From: a virus
Length of the DNA stretch: 64,000 nt
Reading direction: 5' to 3' (one strand)
IMG/VR virus record: IMGVR_UViG_3300006028_000003
Coordinates: 1-64,000 of that record
The number at the start of each line of letters is the position of its first letter. Positions within the stretch are counted from its first letter, which is position 1. The notes under the pieces are model-generated. The model saw only the letters and a list, made by a program, of their open reading frames with translations, was not told the DNA's origin and did no database searches. Below are positions 38,718 to 45,993 of the stretch, piece by piece. Both the position numbers and the translations under genes were made by a program.

Positions 38718-40339
38718 TTGTCTTGTTCCTTCAATCGCTGGTAGAGCTTCTGCATCCGTTCCGCCGCCGATGACCCCTCGAGCCCTCGAAAGTCCTCCTG
38801 CAATCTATCATCAGTCCTCCCTACAGCCGAGGTGAACGCATCGAGCTTTTGGATGAGGGCGCGCTTTATGAGCGACTCGATTGAGTTTTTGGCGATGCAG
38901 TACTGGATCAGAACATTTCTTCCGGGCTCCCGCCCGAATCTGCCCTCCCATTGGGTAAGGACCGACGGCACCCAGACGAGTTCCGCCACAACCCCGACGC
39001 TAGCGAACGAAAGGTTGATAGCCCCCGCCGTAGAGTCGAGCGTCGCACAAAGGAGGTCAGGTTGGCTTTTTAGAATTTCTTCCCGCTTCTTCATTGGGGT
39101 CTCGCCGGTGAGCGTTTCAATCCGCCAAGGGCCTTTCTGCGCTACCCCCTCTGCGATCGTCGCTACGATAGCCCGACGGTGGGCCCCGACGACAACCTTT
39201 AGACCCGCTTCAAGGTGACCGACGACAAGATCGATCACCTGAGGGAACTTACCGTCAGCCGCGGAGTTCAACGCTTGCCGAAGGAGCTTATCGGATTTGA
39301 CCGCGCTGCCGATCGGGGTAACAAAATTCCGAGCTACGTCGAGGGTTACAATTTGTCTGGTTCTCGCGGGGAGCTCCAAGGCAACCTCGCTCTTCAACCG
39401 ACGGAGCATGAATCCCCACGGAGTCGCGGGAGAATAATTCATCCGAGCATTGAGCTCATCAAGTTTGCTTGAGCCATCGAACTTCCAGATGTTGCGGGTT
39501 GTCTTTACTCCTTCAACTCGGATCTCAATCTGCTCTTGTTTCCCAGCGCAGTAGCAGAGCCCGTAGGCGAAGAACTTCCCGAAGCGACCTTTGCTAATAG
39601 CTTCGACTGGCGCGTGAAGGTCACGGGGCCGGCTCGTCATGGGGGTCCCGGTGAGTCCCATACGGAACCTGCAGGCCTCGGCCAGTTTCGCTACCGCGTT
39701 AGTCCTTCGGCTACTCCCCCCCATGCAGTAGTGTAGCTCATCGACGATGAGTGTTTCAGCCCCCCAGGCGATGAGGATGTCAACCCAGGCGTAGAGGATG
39801 TCGAAGTGGATGACGACAATATCGAGGTCGACGACGGCTAGGTTATGCTCCGGTTTGACGCCCTTCAACCCGATGGCCTTCGCATCCTTCCACCACTTGC
39901 GGAGCTCTCCATCCTTCGGGTCGAGCCATACGGACCGCCCGAAGGACGGGCACACGATGACAGTCTTGCGTTTCAATGCGCGGGCTGCGGTTGCCGCCTG
40001 AGCGCTCTTCCCCATTGCAACCTCGTCGGCAAGGATGCAGCCCTCTTCAGCCTTCGCGATGAGGAACTCGACACCTTTGATCTGGTAGCCTCGTAGGCCC
40101 TTCTCGGCCACTGGCATCGTCGGAATCCCTACGGCGCCGTCGACTCCCCCAATTATTTGAAGGCCCCTTTTTCGGAGCCGGGCCGCGGTTACCGCGACTG
40201 CATCGGCGTAGCCTACCCAAGCTTTGTTGGGGTCATCCCAGCGCATCCCGGGGGTCGCCTTGCACTCGAACCTGACGACATTGCTGAAGCCGCTTTTGAT
40301 GCCCCAGGTCTGGCGGTCGATGCGGATAACTTGGATCAT
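38714..40339 (-). CDS. SNF2/HARP-like superfamily 2 helicase or translocase
   Basis: The start is ATG 40339 (ATGA overlap), 541 aa. The N-terminus (TPGMRWDDPNKAWVG) resembles the HARP motif of SMARCAL1-like proteins and many phage SNF2 proteins. Helicase motifs are visible: LADEVAMGKSAQ (103-114, motif I), LIVDELHYC (DELH, motif II), GLTGTPMTS (motif III) and, in the second RecA domain, a GRFGREPG-type motif VI. The usual DEMGLGKT motif I reads DEVAMGKS, but Lys and Ser are kept. Annealing or fork-remodelling activity is likely. Confidence 0.85.
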   Translation of the reverse strand: MIQVIRIDRQTWGIKSGFSNVVRFECKATPGMRWDDPNKAWVGYADAVAVTAARLRKRGLQIIGGVDGAVGIPTMPVAEKGLRGYQIKGVEFLIAKAEEGCILADEVAMGKSAQAATAARALKRKTVIVCPSFGRSVWLDPKDGELRKWWKDAKAIGLKGVKPEHNLAVVDLDIVVIHFDILYAWVDILIAWGAETLIVDELHYCMGGSSRRTNAVAKLAEACRFRMGLTGTPMTSRPRDLHAPVEAISKGRFGKFFAYGLCYCAGKQEQIEIRVEGVKTTRNIWKFDGSSKLDELNARMNYSPATPWGFMLRRLKSEVALELPARTRQIVTLDVARNFVTPIGSAVKSDKLLRQALNSAADGKFPQVIDLVVGHLEAGLKVVVGAHRRAIVATIAEGVAQKGPWRIETLTGETPMKKREEILKSQPDLLCATLDSTAGAINLSFASVGVVAELVWVPSVLTQWEGRFGREPGRNVLIQYCIAKNSIESLIKRALIQKLDAFTSAVGRTDDRLQEDFRGLEGSSAAERMQKLYQRLKEQDK

Positions 40340-40692
40340 TGACTGTCCAACGCCGCTTTGATCTCTGCGCGTACGGCTGCCCACCGCCTTACGTTATCGG
40401 CCTCGCTCCGTTCCGCTTCGCCCGCCTGCTCTTCAAGGCGCTCCGCGGTCCAGGAAAGGATGCGAACGCACTCGTAGAGAGCCTCTTCGAGCGTACGCCC
40501 GACTCCGGTTTCAACGCTTTGCGATGTGGCCGGTCGAAACTCTACCGAGATGAGGCGCTCGCCCGCCTTGAATCGTTCCGGCAAGCCCTCGCCGGAGTAG
40601 GTGAAGCGCTCGACGATGAAACGAGGCTGGCGGTTCATGTCGACGTACGCCAGGTCAAGAACCAAGTTTATCAATTTGTCGGTTTTGGTCAT
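40336..40692 (-). CDS. Hypothetical protein, 118 aa
   Basis: A mixed alpha/beta protein beginning MTKTDKLINLVLDLAYVD, with a beta-rich first half and a long Glu/Ala-rich helix at the end (AERLEEQAGEAERSE). It ends in an ATGA overlap with the helicase and may be an accessory to it. No family recognised. Confidence 0.6.
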   Translation of the reverse strand: MTKTDKLINLVLDLAYVDMNRQPRFIVERFTYSGEGLPERFKAGERLISVEFRPATSQSVETGVGRTLEEALYECVRILSWTAERLEEQAGEAERSEADNVRRWAAVRAEIKAALDSQ

Positions 40693-40696
40693 GCCC

Positions 40697-40945
40697 TTAT
40701 GCCCTCACCTTGATCGCCTCGAAGATCCGTTTCGCTTCCAACCCAAGAGAAGTAATTCTCGCATGGCAAACGTTTTCCGGATCACACGCGCAGTCGTAGA
40801 TCTCGACGAGGCCTCGCTCTTGAAGCCCGGTCAGGATCTGGGTCACCGCGAAGGGAAAATGGAAAGCCGCCTCACAAGCGGAGGAGCAAACGTCACCGAC
40901 GGCGGTCGAGAGGGCCCAGTATTCGGAGGAGGTGAGGCCTTTCAT
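40697..40945 (-). CDS. Winged-helix-like small protein, 82 aa
   Basis: A helix-turn-helix-like order can be read: SSEYWALSTAVG, then FPFAVTQILTGLQERGLVEIYDC and LGLEAKRIFEAI, the pattern of small winged-helix regulators (GLQERGLV near the recognition helix). Several Cys residues (CSSACEA, CACDPENVC) could bind metal. Probably DNA-binding; target unknown. Confidence 0.6.
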   Translation of the reverse strand: MKGLTSSEYWALSTAVGDVCSSACEAAFHFPFAVTQILTGLQERGLVEIYDCACDPENVCHARITSLGLEAKRIFEAIKVRA

Positions 40946-41208
40946 TCTTCCTCTTTGAGCTCGGCGGCTAATTGGAGTAGCTCTTGATCAAGTCGATGCC
41001 GCTCCTTGAGCCAACTTTGGGCCGACTCCTTGCTTGTAGCCCTACCGATCCTTCGGTCTGCATCCTCCCGAGCGCGCTCAAGTAAAGCCTTCTGCTCCTC
41101 GTAGCTGCTAGGCCCTGGCTTCATCAACCGATCCGCAAACCAGAGGCCCCCGAGTGTTACCGCGGTGACGCTCGCGAAGAGCCCAATGATGATGGTCTCG
41201 AAGATCAT
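40942..41208 (-). CDS. N-terminally anchored coiled-coil protein, 88 aa
   Basis: An N-terminal membrane helix (MIFETIIIGLFASVTAVTLGG) is followed by a charged coiled coil (SYEEQKALLERAREDADRRI and later RHRLDQELLQLAAELK). This is the layout of an i-spanin-like or virion membrane protein. Both ends overlap neighbours by 4 nt. No family-level match made. Confidence 0.6.
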   Translation of the reverse strand: MIFETIIIGLFASVTAVTLGGLWFADRLMKPGPSSYEEQKALLERAREDADRRIGRATSKESAQSWLKERHRLDQELLQLAAELKEEE

Positions 41209-41303
41209 GGCCTCAGGCCTTCCATCATCTTGTAGATCGCCATCGCCGCGATGACGACGAGGGCAAACGTAGCGACGACGGCGAAGATGGGATCTTCCTT
41301 CAT
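41205..41303 (-). CDS. Single-pass membrane mini-protein, 32 aa
   Basis: ATG 41303 overlaps the preceding stop (ATGA). The product is a hydrophobic helix (IFAVVATFALVVIAAMAIY) with a short acidic start (MKEDP) and a MMEGLRP tail. With the coiled-coil membrane protein next to it, it may form a lysis or virion-membrane pair. Inference from layout only. Confidence 0.55.
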   Translation of the reverse strand: MKEDPIFAVVATFALVVIAAMAIYKMMEGLRP

Positions 41304-41491
41304 TTGGTCTCGGCTGGGAGCTCAGGTAGCCCCTTTGCTCGGCGTAGTAAGTTCAATTGGTTATTGTCCAGGGAGATCACCGGCCAACCATCGCCTTCGC
41401 CGTAGTACTCCTGCCCGCAGCCTGGGCAGGTCTCAGTGTTGCCGTACCCAGGCTCTCCGATCGGTGCCCTACATAAATCGCAGGTGCTCAT
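41300..41491 (-). CDS. Zinc-ribbon small protein, 63 aa
   Basis: Start at ATG 41491. MSTCDLCRAPIG and ETCPGCGQEYYG place four Cys in two CxxC pairs, followed by a polar helix (NNQLNLLRRAKGL). It overlaps both neighbours by 4 nt. Typical of the zinc-ribbon mini-proteins that recur in this region. Confidence 0.65.
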   Translation of the reverse strand: MSTCDLCRAPIGEPGYGNTETCPGCGQEYYGEGDGWPVISLDNNQLNLLRRAKGLPELPAETK

Positions 41492-41685
41492 TCGGGTTCG
41501 ATCTCTTCGAGCCACCAAGACACCCGTTGCCAGATGCGGCGAAGGGCTCGGCGCAAAAGGTTCGGCTTCTTGTAGACGTGCGGGGGCGCCAGTACGGTCA
41601 TGCAACCGGTCTCGGGATTGTACCACTTGAGCGATCCATCTTCGGCGACGTAAAGACTTCCGCGTTTTTCAACGTGAGGGTTCAT
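41488..41685 (-). CDS. Hypothetical basic protein, 65 aa
   Basis: Start at ATG 41685 (ATGA overlap). The N-terminal half is beta-like (KRGSLYVAEDGSLKWYNP) and the C-terminal half is a basic amphipathic helix (LRRALRRIWQRVSWWLEE). Function unknown. Confidence 0.6.
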   Translation of the reverse strand: MNPHVEKRGSLYVAEDGSLKWYNPETGCMTVLAPPHVYKKPNLLRRALRRIWQRVSWWLEEIEPE

Positions 41686-41930
41686 AGCTCTTCCCAGTCT
41701 GCGATCGTGTAACTTGGCTTGTAGTCGGTCAAGTCTCTCTCGCGTCTCGGTTGTTTCTTGCGGCCTCGGCGGCACCATTCGCCATCGCAGTTGCCGCACC
41801 TTTCCACGAGCGGCCCTAGGACCACGATGGCCCCCGCGTGATCCTTTAGCGATATGCCGCAGAGCGTCGTCGGCGAGCGGTGAGGAACCGCGTGGGCCTT
41901 GTCGCCTTGATGGGTGCGGATCCATCTCAT
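41682..41930 (-). CDS. Cys/His-rich small protein, 82 aa
   Basis: The start is set at ATG 41930, where the upstream stop overlaps it; earlier starts would overlap the previous gene too far. RWIRTHQGDKAHAVPH, TTLCG and RCGNCDGEWCRRG suggest a His/Cys metal site. The basic middle (RGRKKQPRRERD) may contact nucleic acid. Confidence 0.6.
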   Translation of the reverse strand: MRWIRTHQGDKAHAVPHRSPTTLCGISLKDHAGAIVVLGPLVERCGNCDGEWCRRGRKKQPRRERDLTDYKPSYTIADWEEL

Positions 41931-42094
41931 GGCTTCTCGCTTGGTAATTCCCATCTCTGATCCGCAATCTTGATGGCCCCGCAACACGCGCACCACACAA
42001 TCCTCCGGGTCGCGGAAACCAAGACCGGTGAGTGTTGATGCTGCGCCGCATCGTTGGCGGCCTTCAGCTTTTGGGTTGACTCCCAGGGGGTCAT
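41927..42094 (-). CDS. Hypothetical small protein, 55 aa
   Basis: ATG 42094 overlaps the preceding stop. The chain (MTPWESTQKLKAANDAAQH...) is helical at the start and has IVWCACCGAIKI at residues about 32-43, a likely metal site. Couples to the His/Cys-rich gene downstream. Confidence 0.55.
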   Translation of the reverse strand: MTPWESTQKLKAANDAAQHQHSPVLVSATRRIVWCACCGAIKIADQRWELPSEKP

Positions 42095-42324
42095 CGTTGT
42101 TTCTCGCTGACGTAAAAGAGCTTCTCGGCCGTGATCGGCGGAACGTGCTCGCCTTCGTAGGCCAGGAACGTTCCTGCCTTCCCAGCCCACCCGGTATCCC
42201 GGGCTGCGAACGGCAAATTGAAGAACCTCCGTGCGGCTAGGTAAGCGGCCCCGACGAAGGAAGTTGATTCAACGGTCCCCAGCAACCGGCCGATCGAGGT
42301 CTTCTTGCGGATCTCGTAGATCAC
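42091..42324 (-). CDS. Hypothetical protein, 77 aa
   Basis: Starts MIYEIRKKTSIGRLLG and alternates hydrophobic strands with a helical AYLAARRFFNL segment. Resembles small phage beta-alpha proteins of unknown function. Overlaps genes at both ends by 4 nt, so the frame is probably right. Confidence 0.6.
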   Translation of the reverse strand: MIYEIRKKTSIGRLLGTVESTSFVGAAYLAARRFFNLPFAARDTGWAGKAGTFLAYEGEHVPPITAEKLFYVSEKQR

Positions 42325-42608
42325 CTGGGCTCCTTTAGCATCCGCTCTGCTTCAGCGGCAGCTTTGAAGTACGTCTCATCGGAGACGAAGCTGAGGTCGG
42401 CGTAGGCACTAACGGAATAGCCTAGGAGCTGCCAAAACTGTTCTAGGTCATCGACGTCGAATTGGTAGACCATAATATCGTTGAGGTTGATTCGCTTCGT
42501 CTCGAAGAGCCATTCTACAACGGCGTTGGCCTGAAACCTTACGACTCCCTCGGCGTCGAACACAAGCGGCTGCATCGGTTGCTTTACCGCGGGTTTGAGG
42601 GGTTTCAT
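42321..42608 (-). CDS. Hypothetical protein, 95 aa
   Basis: Begins MKPLKPAVKQPMQPLVFDA. It has a conserved-looking mid segment (RFQANAVVEWLFETKRI, then LNDIMVYQFDVDDLEQFWQLLGYS) with acidic and aromatic residues, typical of many small phage proteins. No motif for function. Confidence 0.6.
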   Translation of the reverse strand: MKPLKPAVKQPMQPLVFDAEGVVRFQANAVVEWLFETKRINLNDIMVYQFDVDDLEQFWQLLGYSVSAYADLSFVSDETYFKAAAEAERMLKEPR

Positions 42609-42787
42609 TCCGTCGCCCCCTTGACCGACCGAAGCCTCCGCTCTGCCTGCACCCGCGCTTCAGCGAGCGCCGCGTTGAGCTCGAAGGCCGCGAGATGGTA
42701 GGGCCTCGGATCCTTCCCTTCGGAGCGAGCGAACTTGACGGCTTCAATTACAAGCCGCTCCTTAGCTTTTTCGATTCGTTTGGTCAC
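42605..42787 (-). CDS. Hypothetical basic helical protein, 60 aa
   Basis: GTG start at 42787 (GTGA overlap with the upstream gene). VTKRIEKAKERLVIEAVKFA and LAEARVQAERRLRSVKG are long basic amphipathic helices, so this may be a nucleic-acid- or partner-binding helical bundle. Function unknown. Confidence 0.55.
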   Translation of the reverse strand: MTKRIEKAKERLVIEAVKFARSEGKDPRPYHLAAFELNAALAEARVQAERRLRSVKGATE

Positions 42788-42969
42788 GGCGATACCTCCT
42801 CGACGGTTCCCCCGACAAGTTTTGCAAGAAGCTCGAACCGGGGCCGATCGTTGGGTTGGCACACCAAGCAAACATGCTCGTCACTTCCCCAGTCAGCCCT
42901 TTGCCCGAGGAGGCGATCCCACCAAAAGCCTTTGAGAAAAAGGCCGACGTTGTTTTTGATCACAATCAT
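42784..42969 (-). CDS. Hypothetical small protein, 61 aa
   Basis: Start at ATG 42969 (MIVIKNNVGLFLKGFWWD). The chain has a Trp-rich beta-like part and one CLVC pair (about 35-38), perhaps a minimal metal site, and ends ELLAKLVGGTVEEVSP. It overlaps the next gene by 4 nt (GTGA). Confidence 0.55.
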   Translation of the reverse strand: MIVIKNNVGLFLKGFWWDRLLGQRADWGSDEHVCLVCQPNDRPRFELLAKLVGGTVEEVSP

Positions 42970-43172
42970 GACGGTAAAACTCCTCCTCGTAGCCAGGCGA
43001 CGACAATCGCGCCCCTCAACATTTCGACGTGGCCCCCGCCGCGGCATTCAAAGAGAAAGCTCTTCCAAGCCTCTTCCTCGGTGAGGCCGGAGCCAACGAA
43101 GCTCCCTCGGCGTCGGATTGAGAAGTCGCCGGAGGAGAGGGGCTTGGGGGCTTTGATGGGGTTGGGGTTCAT
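42966..43172 (-). CDS. Hypothetical protein, 68 aa
   Basis: Opens MNPNPIKAPKPLSSGDFSIR and is basic, with a helical FLFECRGGGHVEMLRGAIVV segment in the second half. No identifiable domain. Both ends overlap neighbours by 4 nt. Confidence 0.55.
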   Translation of the reverse strand: MNPNPIKAPKPLSSGDFSIRRRGSFVGSGLTEEEAWKSFLFECRGGGHVEMLRGAIVVAWLRGGVLPS

Positions 43173-43393
43173 AGGTACGGGCCTTGGAGGGGATCATTTA
43201 GGGCGGCAAGGGCTGATTCGCATTCGTCTTGTTGTAAGGCCTCGCCGAGGGCCCCGACGATCTCTTTGCGCGGGTGCTTCCAAGGCCACCGCGGCTCTCG
43301 GACCTTTGCGACGGCCGGCGCCCTGAAGGTCTTCCACGTCGCCTCGCGGGCCTTCTTACGAGCCCGCTGAAACCTTCTCCGTCTCCACTTCAT
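43169..43393 (-). CDS. Hypothetical Arg/Lys-rich protein, 74 aa
   Basis: Starts MKWRRRRFQRARKKAREATW, an Arg-rich amphipathic helix, then a WPWKHPRKEI block and an acidic end (DECESALAALND). The basic front end suggests nucleic-acid contact. Function unknown. Confidence 0.55.
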   Translation of the reverse strand: MKWRRRRFQRARKKAREATWKTFRAPAVAKVREPRWPWKHPRKEIVGALGEALQQDECESALAALNDPLQGPYL

Positions 43394-43545
43394 TGCTTCT
43401 TCTCCTTCTTGTCGAGCGCCTCATTGTAGAGGCCGATAATCTGGGCCCAGACCAGCGCGTCAACGGCTAGGCCCATTTCTACGTATTTGGTGATTACTCT
43501 CTGGGCCCATTCGCGAAAGTTTGTTTCGTTGAGATCCGCCATCAT
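43390..43545 (-). CDS. Hypothetical helical protein, 51 aa
   Basis: ATG 43545 (ATGA overlap) to TGA 43390-43392. The chain (MMADLNETNFREWAQRVI...) is an amphipathic helical protein with a Lys-rich end (DKKEKKQ). Possibly a coiled-coil dimer. Not recognised. Confidence 0.55.
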   Translation of the reverse strand: MMADLNETNFREWAQRVITKYVEMGLAVDALVWAQIIGLYNEALDKKEKKQ

Positions 43546-43739
43546 TTTCTCCTCGGTTTGACCGTCTCAGTATCGCTAGCTCTTCGTTCCGCCGGAGGCG
43601 CTTCCCAACTTTTCCCGGTGGAACAACTTTCATCGGCGGCGATAATGAGGGCGCTCGGCTCAGGGGTTGGCAAAAACCGGCGCCGTCGGAGCTTGGGGCC
43701 GTCGGGGGCCGGCGGTAGGATGGTGGCCCGACGTTTCAT
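43542..43739 (-). CDS. Hypothetical basic, Pro-rich protein, 65 aa
   Basis: Begins MKRRATILPPAPDGPKLRRR and is disordered-looking, with basic, Pro and Ser/Glu clusters and a final KPRRK. It may act as a nucleic-acid- or virion-associated peptide. It overlaps both neighbours by 4 nt. Confidence 0.5.
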   Translation of the reverse strand: MKRRATILPPAPDGPKLRRRRFLPTPEPSALIIAADESCSTGKSWEAPPAERRASDTETVKPRRK

Positions 43740-43951
43740 AGCTTGAGCCTCTTCGCCCTGATGACCTCGCCCAACGTCGCGAGGGTCTTCTGGTCAACCT
43801 TTCGACGTCGGGCTGACAGCTTCGCGGCTTGTTCGCGTCGACACACGCCGCAGACGAGGAAACCCTCGAACGTTGAGAAGCCGCCGATGGGATCGTCAGC
43901 GTCGCAGCATTCGCAGGTCGCGGGGCCGGCGGGGGAGGGCTTGCGCTTCAT
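43736..43951 (-). CDS. Zinc-finger-like small protein, 71 aa
   Basis: Carries CECCDADD (about 13-20) and CGVCRREQ (about 34-41), four Cys in two pairs, followed by a basic C-terminal helix (RRRKVDQKTLATLGEVI). Probably a zinc ribbon with a DNA-facing helix. Overlaps genes on both sides. Confidence 0.6.
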   Translation of the reverse strand: MKRKPSPAGPATCECCDADDPIGGFSTFEGFLVCGVCRREQAAKLSARRRKVDQKTLATLGEVIRAKRLKL

Positions 43952-44151
43952 CGAGGCCCCGTACGCCCAACAGTGCCGTATTTGCTTGCCTCTAGTGCCG
44001 GCCTGTCAAGATGCTCCTCGATAATCTTAGCGAGCTCCTCAAGAGCATCGGCGAGGAGCCCGATTGTATGGTCAAACCGAAGGATTCGAGGCTCCGGGTC
44101 GAGCTGCTTCTTGACTTCGGCAATCTTCACCCTGACTTCCGCGAGGCTCAT
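43948..44151 (-). CDS. Hypothetical helical protein, 67 aa
   Basis: A charged helical protein (MSLAEVRVKIAEVKKQLDPE and LADALEELAKIIEEHLDR) with no Cys or membrane segment, likely a helical bundle or coiled coil. It ends near a GTVGRTGPR tail. Function unknown. Confidence 0.55.
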   Translation of the reverse strand: MSLAEVRVKIAEVKKQLDPEPRILRFDHTIGLLADALEELAKIIEEHLDRPALEASKYGTVGRTGPR

Positions 44152-44513
44152 CGCTTCCCCCTAAGCTTCCGGGGCGAACACCCCTTGCACTTTGCCATCG
44201 CTCGTTTCACTTGTCGGATCTCCTTATCGAGTTGCTTGATGATCTCTCGAGGGTCGCGCCAGTCGTTGATCCATTCTTCGTCGGCTTTGATTCGTTCGAG
44301 TGCGTCGAGCGCCGGGTGAAGCGGCGGCCCCCCGAGGATATCGGTCCCATGCGAGAGCAGCAAAACTTGAATCGCTGCCCTCGCGTTAGCGTAATGGTAG
44401 CTTGCGGCTCGGTTTGCCTTGCGTTTGATGGCCGTCTCGATATGGCGGCTCAACACCGCGACCATATCGCTCGCCGAGTCGTTGGAGAATGGCCCCACAC
44501 CCCAGGCGCCCAT
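44148..44513 (-). CDS. DUF4259-like protein
   Basis: A 121-aa protein opening MGAWGVGPFSNDSASDMV, the hallmark of DUF4259 (MGAWGTGPFxND). The rest is helical with acidic and basic patches and ends in a basic CSPRKLRGKR tail. DUF4259 proteins occur in bacteria and mobile elements, and their function is unknown. It shares one base with the preceding stop (TGATG). Confidence 0.75.
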   Translation of the reverse strand: MGAWGVGPFSNDSASDMVAVLSRHIETAIKRKANRAASYHYANARAAIQVLLLSHGTDILGGPPLHPALDALERIKADEEWINDWRDPREIIKQLDKEIRQVKRAMAKCKGCSPRKLRGKR

Positions 44514-44842
44514 CAGAGTCCAATCCCCCTAAGCGTATCCCTCCGCGGCATCTCTTCCTCTTCCTCTTCCCGATCCGAAGCCGCCAAGAACTTCTGGTCC
44601 CCGAGCAATGCCGCTAGGGCCTTCTCCGCACGGGCGGCCAATTCCGGCCCGCCTCGTTGGACCAATCGGCCGAGGGCCCCAACGGCGACGCTCCAATCGT
44701 TGGGAGGGCATTCCTCCACCTGTTTGAGATCTAGGATCTCATACTTCGTTCGGAGGTCGGAAACTTGGGCCTCGGTCCGAGGGAGCTGTAGATTGACCAG
44801 GCCGATGCCGGGGGCGTTGATGGTAACGTGGAACTTTTTCAT
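44513..44842 (-). CDS. Hypothetical protein, 109 aa
   Basis: Start at ATG 44842 (ATGA overlap). The N-terminal part is beta-rich (KKFHVTINAPGIGLVNLQL) and the middle is helical. The end has a Glu-rich run (DREEEEEEMP). Possibly a small adaptor with an acidic tail. No family recognised. Confidence 0.6.
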   Translation of the reverse strand: MKKFHVTINAPGIGLVNLQLPRTEAQVSDLRTKYEILDLKQVEECPPNDWSVAVGALGRLVQRGGPELAARAEKALAALLGDQKFLAASDREEEEEEMPRRDTLRGIGL

Positions 44843-45174
44843 AGAGAAACCTTGGGGCGTTGGATGTTCTGGGCCTGCCAATAGGACTTTGGGAAGACGA
44901 CGGGGGCCCCCAGCACGACACTGGTGACGATCCAGTCATGATCGTTTTCTTGGATGAGATTAGCGACGTGAACCGGCCAATCTTGGCCCTTCGGTGTGAG
45001 CGCAATCGTCGCCGGGCCTTGCTTAGGCTCTCGCCCCACCCGCGCAACCCATGCCTTGATCGTTGAGGCGGTAACCCCAAACCGTTGCGCAATGTCGGAA
45101 AGCTCCTTCTTCTGATCGACTCGAAGCGAGTAGGCCTCGCGCATACGGTGGGTGGCCTTGCCGATGGGTTTCAT
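44839..45174 (-). CDS. Helix-turn-helix protein, 111 aa
   Basis: Residues about 20-45 (KKELSDIAQRFGVTASTIKAW) read as a classic helix-turn-helix, like transposase or phage regulator N-terminal domains. The C-terminal half (LIQENDHDWIVTSVVLG) is beta-like and may be a dimerisation or ligand domain. It probably regulates the nearby leftward unit. Target unknown. Confidence 0.65.
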   Translation of the reverse strand: MKPIGKATHRMREAYSLRVDQKKELSDIAQRFGVTASTIKAWVARVGREPKQGPATIALTPKGQDWPVHVANLIQENDHDWIVTSVVLGAPVVFPKSYWQAQNIQRPKVSL

Positions 45175-45641
45175 GGCCCCTCGCTTGTGCTTTGCGGCAA
45201 CAATCGGTTGCCGGGTGTAGCCATCATCTCCGAGACAGTCTGGCCATTAGATAGCACCAGATCGGCCATAAACTCCCGTTGAGCGCTACTCAACCCAAGC
45301 CGGACAATCTCGAGCTTGCTCTTGACGACGAGGATCAAGGCCCGCCAGCGTTGGCGAGAGGCCTGCTCCCATTGCCTGTAGCGCCATTGGGCTCGTTTCG
45401 TTTCGGCCCAGCCGTGCCAGCCCCGGGGGGCATCTCCGCTCTTGGGAAAGTCACTCGGCTTCGGCAAAGGCACACTCAACCGATACTTGCCACCCCCAAG
45501 CGCGAAGGCGACGATGGCCTGCCCTTGCTGATCATCCGAGACGATGCCCCGGCTATTGGCCCCCGCCTTCCCGAGCAGGGTGTCGAGCTCGGCTTTGCTC
45601 CGCTCGACGGAGACGGAAGTGTTTTCGGCGAAGGCTTTCAT
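45171..45641 (-). CDS. Conserved phage protein of unknown function, 156 aa
   Basis: Starts at ATG 45641. Residues about 5-60 (SKAELDTLLGKAGANSRGI and VAFALGGGKYRLSVPLPKP) and about 95-125 (RQRWRALILVVKSKLEIV) match a family widely seen in phages, whose members carry RQRWRAL.L..KAKLE and an FLA..VL.DG..V end. I recognise this family pattern but know no function. It is close to a DUF4259 gene and upstream of a regulatory cluster. Confidence 0.7.
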   Translation of the reverse strand: MKAFAENTSVSVERSKAELDTLLGKAGANSRGIVSDDQQGQAIVAFALGGGKYRLSVPLPKPSDFPKSGDAPRGWHGWAETKRAQWRYRQWEQASRQRWRALILVVKSKLEIVRLGLSSAQREFMADLVLSNGQTVSEMMATPGNRLLPQSTSEGP

Positions 45642-45793
45642 GGGGTCTCGTTGACTTTGGCAAAGAAGGCGATGCAATCAAACTCAATCGTCGGCCGCTC
45701 ATCTTCCGGGGCAAAATAGGCCTCGATATCAGCTTCGGTGAGCTCGACAGGTTGGGTGTCGCGGGGACGGGGCGGAGCCTTGGGGAAGTTCAT
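45638..45793 (-). CDS. Hypothetical acidic protein, 51 aa
   Basis: Start at ATG 45793 (MNFPKAPPRPRD). A Pro-rich opening is followed by an acidic helical part (VELTEADIEAYFAPEDERPT) and a short FDCIAFFAKVN end. Couples to the phage-conserved gene by a 4-nt overlap. Function unknown. Confidence 0.55.
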   Translation of the reverse strand: MNFPKAPPRPRDTQPVELTEADIEAYFAPEDERPTIEFDCIAFFAKVNETP

Positions 45794-45993
45794 GATCGCA
45801 CCTTGGCCCCGGCGTGGAGCGTTTCGCCCGTCGTTACCCATTCTTGACCGGTCCACCGTTCGATCGGCGCCATCGGTCGGTTCAAGCGGGCCAATTCGGC
45901 CGCCGCTTGTTTGGTCTGACGCGGACTATTGACGCGAAACAGGCGCCCTGCGATGAGAACGTATAGGCCCCGCACTTTAGGTTGGAAGATCAT
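45790..45993 (-). CDS. Hypothetical protein, 67 aa
   Basis: Start at ATG 45993 (MIFQPKVRGLYVLIAG). A beta-rich front is followed by a helix (QTKQAAAELARLNRPM) and a WVTTGETLHAGAKV end, the look of a small SH3-like or OB-like fold. No family recognised. Confidence 0.55.
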   Translation of the reverse strand: MIFQPKVRGLYVLIAGRLFRVNSPRQTKQAAAELARLNRPMAPIERWTGQEWVTTGETLHAGAKVRS

